Below are positions 34,505 to 42,383 of a stretch of 64,000 nt of DNA, in pieces (the stretch's first letter is position 1; the number at the start of each line of letters is the position of its first letter). Made by a program: the position numbers and the translations under genes. Source of the DNA: SZUA-444 sp965226565 (GTDB taxonomy: Bacteria > Bacillota > Clostridia > Oscillospirales > Ruminococcaceae); the NCBI GenBank assembly GCA_965226565.1, contig CBDDDI010000005.1, positions 310,001 through 374,000 on the forward strand. The letters run 5' to 3'. A model generated the notes under the pieces. It made no database searches. It saw only the letters and a program-made list of their open reading frames with translations, and had not been told where the DNA came from.

Positions 34505-34924
34505 TTAATGACCTTTATGTTTTTCTTTTCTTTTTTGTTGTCGCAATTCAAATTTCAAACGTTTCTCCTCTTCTCTTTGTTCACGAGAAAAAGTTTTGCG
34601 TTGTAATTTTCCTTGCTCTTGTTGAATTTTTAAAGCTTGCTGTGCTTTCGTACCCATACCAGTATCTGCAGTTTGTTTGTTAATCAAACGCTGCATTCTT
34701 TTTGGATTAATACGTTTTTGTTCAGTTACTTCTGTTTTAACAGATGGACTAAACCTAAATTCATTCCAATTCTTTAATAAAAAATCATAAACCTCATAAT
34801 CTTTTGGCTCTGCTCCAAACATTATTTTACATACTTCATAACGTTGATCATTTTCACGCTCATATAAAGCTATCCAAAATGGTTTTTCAAAAAGAACTGT
34901 CAATTTAGAAACAGTTATACTCAT
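34505..34924 (-). CDS. yjdF: YjdF family protein (DUF2992)
   Basis: 139 residues from ATG 34924, nine bases after AAGGAGG. N-terminal beta-rich part (KLTVLFEKPFWIALYERENDQRYEVCKIMFGAEPKDYEVYDFLL) is the family signature; the C-terminal third is a very basic, Gln/Lys/Arg-rich helix (QREEEKRLKFELRQQKRKEK). The family is normally preceded by the yjdF riboswitch, and a structured leader is present here. Function of the protein is unknown; the RNA is reported to bind azaaromatic compounds, suggesting a toxicity response. Confidence 0.92.
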   Translation of the reverse strand: MSITVSKLTVLFEKPFWIALYERENDQRYEVCKIMFGAEPKDYEVYDFLLKNWNEFRFSPSVKTEVTEQKRINPKRMQRLINKQTADTGMGTKAQQALKIQQEQGKLQRKTFSREQREEEKRLKFELRQQKRKEKHKGH

Positions 34925-34934
34925 AAAAATTCTC

Positions 34935-35060
34935 CTCCTTTTTAAAAAATGCATACAAAGAATGGACAACCAAAGGAGGCAGGTTACTGACAATGATTTC
35001 TCATTGCTTCCGGACTACCTACCGGAACGTGTTTTTATCTTTATTACGTACATTATAACA
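34935..35060 (-). promoter_or_regulatory. probable yjdF riboswitch with its promoter
   Basis: Minus strand: extended -10 TGTTATAAT (35060-35052), then a structured leader of about 120 bases up to the yjdF start. Visible helices: TTCCGG/CCGGAA (about 35027-35008), GCAATGA/TCATTG loop GAAA (about 35007-34990), and a possible long-range GTAGGT/ACCTGC pairing. Assignment to the yjdF motif rests on its position before yjdF and compact folding; I could not align it to the Rfam consensus. Confidence 0.68.
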
Positions 35061-35154
35061 TAAATTAATTTAATTTTAAAACATCATTTATTTTTAATTT
35101 GATTTGATGTATAATTAATATGAAAATATTAATCAATAAATATCGAGGTGAATT

Positions 35155-35211
35155 ATGAAAATATTTTTAAAAATGCATCCAAAGAATCGCTTAACCTCTG
35201 TACTTAAATAA
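35155..35211 (+). CDS. 18-residue leader peptide upstream of the metallo-hydrolase
   Basis: Reads MKIFLKMHPKNRLTSVLK; GAGGTG lies five bases before the ATG, and a -10-like TATAAT is at 35110-35115. The last codons contain CCTCTGTAC (35195-35203), a perfect complement of GTACAGAGG (35220-35228), which includes the Shine-Dalgarno of the next gene. This is the layout of a translation attenuator. No peptide similarity is known to me. Confidence 0.5.
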   Translation: MKIFLKMHPKNRLTSVLK

Positions 35212-35230
35212 AACAAATTGTACAGAGGAG
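35195..35230 (+). promoter_or_regulatory. hairpin masking the metallo-hydrolase ribosome-binding site
   Basis: Nine-base perfect arms 35195-35203 and 35220-35228, 16-base loop. The 3' arm overlaps the Shine-Dalgarno GAGGAG (35225-35230) of the gene starting at 35238. No T tract follows, so it is not a terminator. Confidence 0.6.
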
Positions 35231-35237
35231 AAATAAA

Positions 35238-36053
35238 ATGAAAAAATTAAATAAACCTGTTATCACAAAAGAAACTATTAAAAATATGGAAGACATGTCA
35301 TTTTTCACTCATGCTTTGATTTTTGATGATTTACTGATTGTAGCACAAAAAGAAACTAATTGTTTTGTGCTAAAAAGTAATGCTGGACTGATTGTAATTG
35401 ATGCCATTTGGCCATCTAAACTTGCTTTTGACGCTATAATTAATGCAATCAAAGATATAGGTTGGAATCCAGAAAACATAAAAAAATTAGTTCTGACACA
35501 TGGGCATGTTGATCATACTGGTTGTGGAAAATATTTTACAAACAAATATAATGCACAAACTTATCTTTCTAAAACAGATGATATATATTGGCAAGAACAT
35601 CCGACAAAACCTGATCGTCCTGAAACATGGAAAGATTACAAAATTGATGTTTATCTAGAAGATAAAGATACAATAACTTTAGGAGATAAAACAATATATG
35701 TTTACAGCACTCCTGGACATACTCCTGGATGTTTAAGCTATATATTTGAAGTAAAAGAAGATGACCAAATTCATATGGCTGCATTATTAGGCGGCACAAC
35801 TCCACCATGGAATAAAAATGGAGTAAATGAATATTTAAAATCATTAGATTATTTTATGAAAGAAGCAAAAAACAAAAAAGTTGATGTTGCATTAAGCAAT
35901 CATACTGCAGTTGACAACGGTTTAGAAAGAATTTCATATTCTAAAAACAGATTATCCTATATGCCAAATATTTATATTATAGGACAAGATGGATTTGAAA
36001 AATTTTGCAGTGTATTCAAAACATTAAGTTTTGATATGCTAGAAAAATTGTAA
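35238..36053 (+). CDS. metallo-beta-lactamase-fold hydrolase
   Basis: 271 residues. Zinc motif LTHGHVDHTG (HxHxDH, about residues 89-94), then STPGHTPGCLSY with the third His and a late SNHTAVDNG giving another His ligand. The arrangement resembles the subclass B3-like part of the superfamily, but no signal peptide is present, so it is cytoplasmic and not a secreted beta-lactamase. Substrate unknown. Preceded by a leader peptide whose 3' end pairs with this gene's ribosome-binding site. Confidence 0.87.
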   Translation: MKKLNKPVITKETIKNMEDMSFFTHALIFDDLLIVAQKETNCFVLKSNAGLIVIDAIWPSKLAFDAIINAIKDIGWNPENIKKLVLTHGHVDHTGCGKYFTNKYNAQTYLSKTDDIYWQEHPTKPDRPETWKDYKIDVYLEDKDTITLGDKTIYVYSTPGHTPGCLSYIFEVKEDDQIHMAALLGGTTPPWNKNGVNEYLKSLDYFMKEAKNKKVDVALSNHTAVDNGLERISYSKNRLSYMPNIYIIGQDGFEKFCSVFKTLSFDMLEKL

Positions 36054-36057
36054 ATAA

Positions 36058-36092
36058 AAAAAGCAGAGAGTATTATATTACCTCTGCTTTTT
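36058..36092. terminator. bidirectional terminator after the metallo-hydrolase
   Basis: 11-base arms AAAAAGCAGAG (36058-36068) and CTCTGCTTTTT (36082-36092). The 3' arm runs into the last codons of the converging GNAT gene. Confidence 0.82.
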
Positions 36093-36623
36093 GTTTTGCC
36101 ATTCTAAATTATTTATACAAGAAATATGTTCAGTTCTAATATCATTCATAAGCAAACATTTTTTATTCTTTTCTGTATGATGATAAATAAATCCGCATTT
36201 TTGTTGAACTCTATGTGATTTCTCATTTCCATCATAATAAGCACACCATATTTTATCAAGTTTTAAATCTTCAAAACCATATCGAATTATCTCATTTACT
36301 GCTTCAGGAATTAAACCTTGTCCCCAATATGGTACTCCTATCCAATAACCAATTTCTGCTTCATTATTTAAACTAATATCACTTTTTTCACCAATTAAAA
36401 TCCCTATACTTCCGACTACAGAATTTTTTTCTTTTAACACTACTGCAAATATTCCATCATCATTAAAAACATCTTTAATAATCTCAAGACTATTTTCTAA
36501 ACTAGTATGCACTGGCCAGCCAGCAACAGGCCCAATTCTTGAATCTTTTGCATATTTATATAATTGATTTGCATCGTTTTCTTCCCATGGTCTTAATATC
36601 AATCTTTTTGTTTTTAATATCAA
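36078..36623 (-). CDS. GNAT-family acetyltransferase (RimL-like)
   Basis: 181 residues from TTG 36623, eight bases after AGGAG; the GTG three codons earlier overlaps that site and cannot use it. Opens with ILKTKRLILRPWEENDAN, then EIGYWIGVPYWGQGLIPEAV (acetyl-CoA loop) and CAYYDGNEKSHRVQQKCGF. A protein or small-amine acetyltransferase; target unknown. Its end overlaps the terminator of the converging metallo-hydrolase gene. Confidence 0.87.
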   Translation of the reverse strand: MILKTKRLILRPWEENDANQLYKYAKDSRIGPVAGWPVHTSLENSLEIIKDVFNDDGIFAVVLKEKNSVVGSIGILIGEKSDISLNNEAEIGYWIGVPYWGQGLIPEAVNEIIRYGFEDLKLDKIWCAYYDGNEKSHRVQQKCGFIYHHTEKNKKCLLMNDIRTEHISCINNLEWQNKKQR

Positions 36624-36801
36624 TTTCCACACTCCTAAAAATCAAATAAAAAATATTTATCTTACAATAAATATCTCCTATTCGTTAACTAATTGTACAT
36701 TTTTAGTATCAACATTTAAATACATTTTGTTTTGCTATACTATTTAATTTCTGCACAATATTACGAGATTGATATTATTTTAAACCTTTATTTTTATAAT
36801 A

Positions 36802-37221
36802 TTACAAAGCTTTTGTCATAAACATTTCCATAGGTTGTTCATAATCTGGAACATCTATAACTAAACATCCACAATCTTTATATCCTAATTTTCTATAAAA
36901 ATGTTGTGCTTGTTCATCAACTTGTGTAGAAACCATAACCATTCCATGACCTAGTTTTTTCATTTCTTGTTCCCATAAATCCATTACTTTGAATCCAACA
37001 CCTTTTTTCTGATATGCAAAATCAATAAAAATTAAAGTTACAAAAGGTATATCATCCCAAAACATATTATATCTTAATAGTCCTATAGGTTTTTCATCTT
37101 CCAAAACAACATAACCCATTTTGTTTCTAACTTTTTTATCAAATTCTTTATTTGCTAAATGCTTATCTAACGTATACCAAAAATCTTTATCACTATTTTC
37201 TACAAATCTAATTTTAATCAT
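36802..37221 (-). CDS. GNAT-family acetyltransferase
   Basis: 139 residues from ATG 37221, seven bases after AGGAG; the 16-codon longer frame is rejected. Seen: FIDFAYQKKGVGFKVMDLWEQEM as acetyl-CoA loop and helix, and a C-terminal HFYRKLGYKDCG. Substrate unknown. Third-to-last of a minus-strand run with the ATC-hydrolase-like and AraC genes, separated by about 57 bases from the former, so possibly co-transcribed. Confidence 0.86.
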   Translation of the reverse strand: MIKIRFVENSDKDFWYTLDKHLANKEFDKKVRNKMGYVVLEDEKPIGLLRYNMFWDDIPFVTLIFIDFAYQKKGVGFKVMDLWEQEMKKLGHGMVMVSTQVDEQAQHFYRKLGYKDCGCLVIDVPDYEQPMEMFMTKAL

Positions 37222-37278
37222 TATTACTCTCCTATCTAAACAAACTTTTTCACTTTTATAAACCACCAAATTATCTTG

Positions 37279-37917
37279 CTATATTTCTTCTTCCTGTTTT
37301 AATTTTCTATCACACTTTTTTATACAAAAATAACATTCCTTTGCTCCTTCTGGCATTGTATTTCCTATTCCTCTTTCAAATACAATTTCATTTGGTAAAT
37401 ACGTATTAAATATTGCATTGTCAACTGAACACATAATTTTTGTTAATTCAGGAGTGTTCATGCTCCTATAAAATTCATAAAACATACATCTAGTTACTTT
37501 ATATTTATAACAATCATCTATTTTAGAAATTATTTTTACTTGGTTAAGTTTTGTAGCTCCTTCATCTTTAGCCTTTTGTTGATATTTAACCAAATTTTCA
37601 AAATTACGAACAGCTTCTACATTTCTAAAATTAGCTTGCATAACTGATAAACCTGAACACAAAACAGCTGCTCTTATAATTTCATACGCCTTATCTTTTG
37701 GAACTATTTTTTGCAATCTTTTATAAAGATGTACAATAAAAGCATTTGATTTAATAAACTCTTTTGGCAAATCGTAATTAATGCTTTTATAAAATTTAGA
37801 AAATGTAAATAACGTGCCAAGCATAAATCTAACCGGTTTATTAATATATCCTTTTATTATACCAAAAATAATTAATGGTAAAGCTGGTTTTGCAATGTTT
37901 TTCGTATTTGTTTTCAT
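37279..37917 (-). CDS. L-2-amino-thiazoline-4-carboxylic acid hydrolase family protein
   Basis: 212 residues from ATG 37917 (GGGGG upstream). The C-terminal half has the family pattern TRCMFYEFYRSMNTPELTKIMCSVDNAIFNTYLP, then a final CYFCIKKC. Known: the founding enzyme opens the thiazoline ring in Pseudomonas cysteine synthesis, but most clostridial members are annotated by similarity only and probably act on other substrates. Next to an AraC regulator, which may control it. Confidence 0.75.
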   Translation of the reverse strand: MKTNTKNIAKPALPLIIFGIIKGYINKPVRFMLGTLFTFSKFYKSINYDLPKEFIKSNAFIVHLYKRLQKIVPKDKAYEIIRAAVLCSGLSVMQANFRNVEAVRNFENLVKYQQKAKDEGATKLNQVKIISKIDDCYKYKVTRCMFYEFYRSMNTPELTKIMCSVDNAIFNTYLPNEIVFERGIGNTMPEGAKECYFCIKKCDRKLKQEEEI

Positions 37918-37960
37918 AATATATACCCCCATATGTTTTGATATACATATTATAAATTAT

Positions 37961-38713
37961 TTATTCAATAAACACTTCTAAAAACCTGCTATCATTAATT
38001 GCTTCAGAAATAGTCATTCCCATCATTTTTCGATTTACATCTGCTAAATGCGATGGACTATAAAAACCAGCTTCAACTGCTGCTTTAGTAATATTTTCAC
38101 CTTGAAACAGTAATAAATAAGCTTTTTGAAGTTTAAAAAGCACCATATAACTTTTTAATGGTATTCCTGTTTGCTCATGAAAAATGTGTGATAATCTGCT
38201 AGATGACAAATTAAATTTCTCAGATATTTGTGTTAAAGAATCTTCTAAACAAGAATATTCACTCAGCATTTTAAGTAGTTTTTTAACACGTTCATCATAT
38301 AAATTTGAATCATAAAAAGAAATTTCTAAAATATTAAATAGCTTTTTTGTAAAAATTTTATGTGTTTTCTCATTTGGATTATCAATAAAATCTAAAAACA
38401 AATTGTGTATTGATACTGAAGGCAAAGTACAATATTTTTTTCCTTTTAAATATTTATTTTGTAATTGATAAGCTGCAACAGATGTTGATTCTATTAATAT
38501 AAAACAATCTAATTTTTCAGATTCATCTATACTATGCTGTACATTACTATCAACAATAATATAATTTCCAGTTATTATTTCATCTTCAACTTTTACAGAA
38601 ATTTCTCCTTCTCTTTTAATAAAAATTTGAAGCATAAGATGAGAATGAAAATTTGCTTCAACTCCATTAGTCAGCACAGTAATATGAGTTTTACTCCAAA
38701 AAATTTTATCCAC
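37961..38713 (-). CDS. AraC-family transcriptional regulator
   Basis: 250 residues. N-terminal cupin-like sensor domain (HSHLMLQIFIKREGEISVKV ... QHSID, residues about 22-62) and C-terminal double helix-turn-helix (LTQISEKFNLSSSRLSHIFHEQTGIPLKSYMVLFKLQKAY and ITKAAVEAGFYSPSHLADVNRKMMG). GTG start with AGGTG upstream. Divergent from the cytolysin gene across 467 bases and upstream of the ATC-hydrolase-like gene; either could be its target. Confidence 0.9.
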   Translation of the reverse strand: MDKIFWSKTHITVLTNGVEANFHSHLMLQIFIKREGEISVKVEDEIITGNYIIVDSNVQHSIDESEKLDCFILIESTSVAAYQLQNKYLKGKKYCTLPSVSIHNLFLDFIDNPNEKTHKIFTKKLFNILEISFYDSNLYDERVKKLLKMLSEYSCLEDSLTQISEKFNLSSSRLSHIFHEQTGIPLKSYMVLFKLQKAYLLLFQGENITKAAVEAGFYSPSHLADVNRKMMGMTISEAINDSRFLEVFIE

Positions 38714-39180
38714 TATCTCACCTCTTATTACATTAAAATTTATCCAAATTAAATTAACTAAAATTATTTTCTATATTATAACAAATTCTCACTATAATTG
38801 CACTATATTGCATAAAAATCAGTAGTCATTTTATACAAAAAACGACCATCAATTTTGTTTATGATTTATTTATTTTCAATAATTTTATACCAATAATTTA
38901 TTAAAAAATTATTATAAATTAATGTAATATAAATACTATAATTTATATTATAAAAAAGGAACTAAAAATACTCTTTGGTCAATTAGCACAAAAACTATAC
39001 TAAAATGTTGAAAATTGTAGAAATACAATGGCTAATATGTAATTAAAAAGTAACTTTTTGAAAAAAAAACAAAATTTATTAACATTATCTTTGCATTTAA
39101 CTTTATGAATATTAGTGTTATTATTTAGTTGTAGCAGGAGGCCACTTGCTGAATAGATAGATTTGGTGGAGGTAATTTTA
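38714..39180. promoter_or_regulatory. long intergenic region between AraC regulator and cytolysin
   Basis: 467 bases, very AT-rich, no gene. Toward the AraC gene: extended -10 TGTTATAAT on the minus strand (38783-38775). Toward the cytolysin: best candidate is TTTGGT (38974-38979), 16 bases, TATACT (38996-39001), giving a leader of about 170 bases. Two ribosome-binding-like sites, GCAGGAGG near 39135 and GGTGGAGG at 39165-39172; the second serves the cytolysin. I saw no VirR-box pair of the kind before pfoA of C. perfringens. Confidence 0.5.
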
Positions 39181-40689
39181 ATGACAAAGATAATTAAAAA
39201 AAGTATCACTAAGACAATTATAACAATGACACTATTACTCACTTTCGCTATTTCACCGGTAATGAATGTATCAGCACTTACAAACGATACTTCAAACAGC
39301 GACAGCATTAATGCTGGAATCGGCAGTTTAAGTTATGACAAAAATGAAGTTCTAGCACGACAAGGTGATGTAATAGAAAATATTGTTCCAAAAGAAGGAA
39401 CATTTAAAGATGGTAAATTTATTGTTGTGGAACGCAATAAAAAATCTTTAGGTTCAACACCTGTTGACATCTCAGTAATTGATTCGATTAAAGATCGTAC
39501 TTATCCAGGTGCATTACTTCTTGCAGATAAAGATTTTGCAGACAACAGACCAACACTAATAACTACGGATCGAGCTCCTATTAATATTACAGTTGATCTT
39601 CCAGGTGTCAATACTACTCTAAACGTTGAGAATCCATCATATGGAACGGTTAATTCAGCAATCAACCAATTAGTTGATGACTGGTGCAAAGAGAATTCTG
39701 ACACACATACTCTACCTGCTAGAACACAATATAACGAGACAATGGTTTATAGCAAAAACCAATTAAAAATGGGTTTAAATGTAGATGTAGAAGTAGCTAA
39801 CCAACTTCTTGGCATTGATTTCGAATCAATCGTTAACGGAGAATCAACATACATGGTAGCAGCTTATAAACAAATTTTCTACACAGTTAGCGCAGAACTT
39901 CCAAGCAATCCTTCAGATTTATTCCAAAGTAATGTAACTTTTGATCAACTAAAATACAAAGGTGTAAGCGACGAAGCACCACCAGTTATGGTAACTAATG
40001 TAGCATACGGCAGAACAATATATGTTGTATTAAAATCAGACTCATCAAGTGCAAAAGTTGAAGAAGCATTCAAACTACTAGTTAAAGGCCAAAAGATTGA
40101 AGAAAACTCCGAAATAGAACACATCGTAAATAACAGCTCATTCACAGTTGTAGTACTTGGAGGAGACTCACAAGAACACAGCAAACTTATAACAACAGAT
40201 TTCCAAGAAGTAAGAGATGTTATAAAAGATAATTCTACATTCAGCCTTAAAAATCCTGGTTATCCAATTTCATATACAAGTGCATTCATTAAAGACAATG
40301 CAATCGCAGCTGTACATAACACAACAGATTACGTTGAAGTAACTTCAACAGAATATTCAAAATGTAAACTGACTCTTGACCACAGTGGTGCATATGTAGC
40401 ACAATTTAATGTACAATGGGACGAGTTCACATATGATGAAAATGGCAATGAAATAATCACACATAAATCCTGGGCGGATAATGATAGTGATAGAACTGCA
40501 CATTTCTCAACAGAAATAACTCTTCCAGCAAACACAAGAAATCTAAGAGTAGTAGCAAGAGAGTGTACAGGACTTGCATGGGAATGGTGGAGAACAGTTG
40601 TAGATGAAAATCTCCCACTTGCAGGACAAGTTGATGTTAGCATCTGGGGAACAACACTACATCCATCACATTCAGTAGTTTTTAGATAA
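39181..40689 (+). CDS. cholesterol-dependent cytolysin (thiol-activated, perfringolysin O-like)
   Basis: 502 residues from ATG 39181, eight bases after GGAGG, close to the 500 residues of perfringolysin O. Sec signal peptide (lysine-rich start, hydrophobic 12-28, likely cut after NVSA). The body has the conserved start of the family (SLSYDKNEVLARQGD, PVDISVIDS) and TMVYSKNQLKMGLNVDV. Domain 4 holds the undecapeptide ECTGLAWEWWR (461-471, bases 40561-40593), identical to the classic form, and the cholesterol-recognition Thr-Leu pair in WGTTLHP (492-493). Secreted toxin that forms large pores in cholesterol-rich host membranes. Codon and base use look richer in G and C than neighbours, hinting at transfer. 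Confidence 0.97.
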   Translation: MTKIIKKSITKTIITMTLLLTFAISPVMNVSALTNDTSNSDSINAGIGSLSYDKNEVLARQGDVIENIVPKEGTFKDGKFIVVERNKKSLGSTPVDISVIDSIKDRTYPGALLLADKDFADNRPTLITTDRAPINITVDLPGVNTTLNVENPSYGTVNSAINQLVDDWCKENSDTHTLPARTQYNETMVYSKNQLKMGLNVDVEVANQLLGIDFESIVNGESTYMVAAYKQIFYTVSAELPSNPSDLFQSNVTFDQLKYKGVSDEAPPVMVTNVAYGRTIYVVLKSDSSSAKVEEAFKLLVKGQKIEENSEIEHIVNNSSFTVVVLGGDSQEHSKLITTDFQEVRDVIKDNSTFSLKNPGYPISYTSAFIKDNAIAAVHNTTDYVEVTSTEYSKCKLTLDHSGAYVAQFNVQWDEFTYDENGNEIITHKSWADNDSDRTAHFSTEITLPANTRNLRVVARECTGLAWEWWRTVVDENLPLAGQVDVSIWGTTLHPSHSVVFR

Positions 40690-40710
40690 AATACTAGTCG
40701 TAATAATATT

Positions 40711-40746
40711 AAGAAGCCTAGCTTTTTGCTAGGCTTCTTCTTTTTT
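40711..40746 (+). terminator. terminator after the cytolysin gene
   Basis: Perfect 12-bp stem (AAGAAGCCTAGC / GCTAGGCTTCTT), loop of five T, then a long T-rich tail. Confidence 0.93.
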
Positions 40747-40908
40747 ACTAATATATAATTTTAATCCTTTTTGGATTACACTTATTTGCTTATTTAAAAA
40801 ATCATAATAATCAATATTATCCGGCACATTAAAATCACTATGTATTATTTATACTATATTTCATAATGCTTATAAGATGTCAAATAATTTATTTTAATCT
40901 ATAAAAAA

Positions 40909-41655
40909 CTAATCGTCTTTAGACATAACTTTTCCAAGCAATTCAAGAATTCTCATAAACAACATAATTATTGTTGTAATAAGACCAAAAGCAAAAGACC
41001 ACTCATATTTTTTATCAGCTTTTCTTTTTACACCTTGTGCAATATTATCAAAATCTACTGCTAAATGAAGTGAAGCAATTAAAACAGAAGCAGCTGAAAT
41101 ACCAATTCCAATCCAACCATTACCATACACTATAGAAGATATTGAATCTGTAAAAAAAGATGAAATAAATACAAGTAAACCTGCAACAATAGATGCTAAA
41201 AATAATGTAGATACTACAGCTTTAAATTTTTGTCCTACTTTAATTATTCCTGTGCAATAAAGAAGCAACATAGTTATAATAACAACAAGTGTGATACCTA
41301 ATGCAATAGGTATAATTCCATTATAAAATGAAGCATAACCTACACATACAAAACCTGCTAGAAAACCTTGTGAAAGACAAAACAATGTTCCTGTTACTGG
41401 CGTTATAGACGGTACAAGAAAACTAATAAGTGCTGAAATAATACCAATACCTCCTGCACCAATAAGTGCATACACCATATATTTTTCTTGAACAAAATTA
41501 AGCATGTATACTGCTACACCTACTCCAGTCATACTAAGAAAGTAAAATACTTTAAGTGCTATACCTGCTAAAGTTGCACTTTCTTCATCTATATTTCTTC
41601 CACTATATAAAACTTTATTAAAATATGGATTTGCTGATCTTGTTAACACTGACAT
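40909..41655 (-). CDS. Bax inhibitor-1/YccA family membrane protein
   Basis: 248 residues with seven membrane helices. Opens with SANPYFNKVLYSGRNIDEESATLAGIALKVF, typical of the bacterial YccA/YetJ-like branch that starts 'SNP...'; ends with DFDNIAQGVKRKADKKYEWSFAFGLITTIIMLFMRILELL, containing the Asp of the di-aspartyl pore region. The family includes pH-gated calcium leak channels (YetJ). GGAG precedes the ATG. Probably in one unit with, and upstream relation to, the NlpC/P60-like gene is the reverse: that gene lies before it on the minus strand with a 34-base gap. Confidence 0.88.
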   Translation of the reverse strand: MSVLTRSANPYFNKVLYSGRNIDEESATLAGIALKVFYFLSMTGVGVAVYMLNFVQEKYMVYALIGAGGIGIISALISFLVPSITPVTGTLFCLSQGFLAGFVCVGYASFYNGIIPIALGITLVVIITMLLLYCTGIIKVGQKFKAVVSTLFLASIVAGLLVFISSFFTDSISSIVYGNGWIGIGISAASVLIASLHLAVDFDNIAQGVKRKADKKYEWSFAFGLITTIIMLFMRILELLGKVMSKDD

Positions 41656-41689
41656 AATAATTTCTCCTTTTAATCATTTCTAATAAACT

Positions 41690-42217
41690 TTAAGCGATAA
41701 TTGCACCTAATTTACCAGAATACAATTCACTAAAAATTGGCATTTTAGTAAAATCTATTGGTCTTGTTTTTTGTGGTGTGTATTGTACTGGCAATACATC
41801 AATTCTCCTTAGCATTTCTGCTACAAATTCGGAACAAAAATATTTATTTTTTCTTTTCAAATTTATATGTAAAATAAAATTTAAAAGTCCTAAAAGATTA
41901 TATTTATATTTATTTTGTTCAGAACGCATTTTAATTAATTCTAAAGTTAATTTCTCATATTGCTCATCTGTAATATTAGCTTTATATACAGCACAATCAC
42001 AATGCAAATTTTCTTCATAAATACTACCTACTAAATGTTCTTTTATAAAACCAGCTTTTAATGGATTATTTTTAACTTTCCTTCCAAAGCTATATAATTC
42101 TGTTAATTCTTTATTTAATGAAATCGCAACATGTGTATATGGATCACCTGTTACTCTTGCAATTATATTCGATAATACTGTATCTGTTTTTGTTAGAAGC
42201 AGATATATAGTTTTCAT
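41690..42217 (-). CDS. permuted NlpC/P60 (YiiX/YebB-like) papain-fold protein
   Basis: 175 residues. The order of active-site residues is the permuted one: His in DPYTHVAISL (about residue 29) precedes the Cys in KYFCSEFVAEML (about residue 134), as in YiiX/YebB-like and lecithin-retinol-acyltransferase-like members. No signal peptide is evident. Could cleave amide or thioester bonds in lipids or peptides. CAAGGAGG precedes the ATG; followed by the BI-1 gene after 34 bases. Confidence 0.8.
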   Translation of the reverse strand: MKTIYLLLTKTDTVLSNIIARVTGDPYTHVAISLNKELTELYSFGRKVKNNPLKAGFIKEHLVGSIYEENLHCDCAVYKANITDEQYEKLTLELIKMRSEQNKYKYNLLGLLNFILHINLKRKNKYFCSEFVAEMLRRIDVLPVQYTPQKTRPIDFTKMPIFSELYSGKLGAIIA

Positions 42218-42293
42218 TTTATTTTCCTCCTTGGCTTATCTAAAGTTTACAATAAGGAAATAAAACTAACTTTAATTTAATCTTAAAATTTTT

Positions 42294-42337
42294 TAATATT
42301 AAGAAATCTTAATATTAGTTTAAAGTTGTATTAGCAT
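42294..42337 (+). promoter_or_regulatory. shared ATTAAGA-N4-TTAAT promoter element, glycolipid operon copy
   Basis: ATTAAGA (42298-42304), four bases, TTAAT (42309-42313), then TTAAAGTTGTATTA (42320-42333). The element lies inside a perfect inverted repeat with 11-base arms (42294-42304 and 42307-42317). A weak -10 (TAGCAT, 42332-42337) sits 18 bases after it. The same element occurs at 47655-47694 and 58852-58891 on the minus strand. Confidence 0.6.
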
Positions 42338-42383
42338 TAATCGTTTATTATATATGTATAAGATAACACTTAGGAGTTTATAT

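Noticed and set aside
36624..36801. Possible small gene between two GNAT genes
   Set aside because: Only AT-rich sequence without ribosome site or hairpin; nothing supported.
39121..39160. Four-codon leader frame (TTG CTG AAT AGA TAG) after AGGAGG before the cytolysin
   Set aside because: Spacing to the TTG is too short and no competing RNA structures comparable to the ABC-F leader were found.
38714..39180. VirR boxes upstream of the cytolysin
   Set aside because: No pair matching the known CCAGTT-type VirR box was found.
39376..39900. Antisense open frames inside the cytolysin gene
   Set aside because: They have no ribosome-binding sites and mirror the codon structure of the real gene; shadows.
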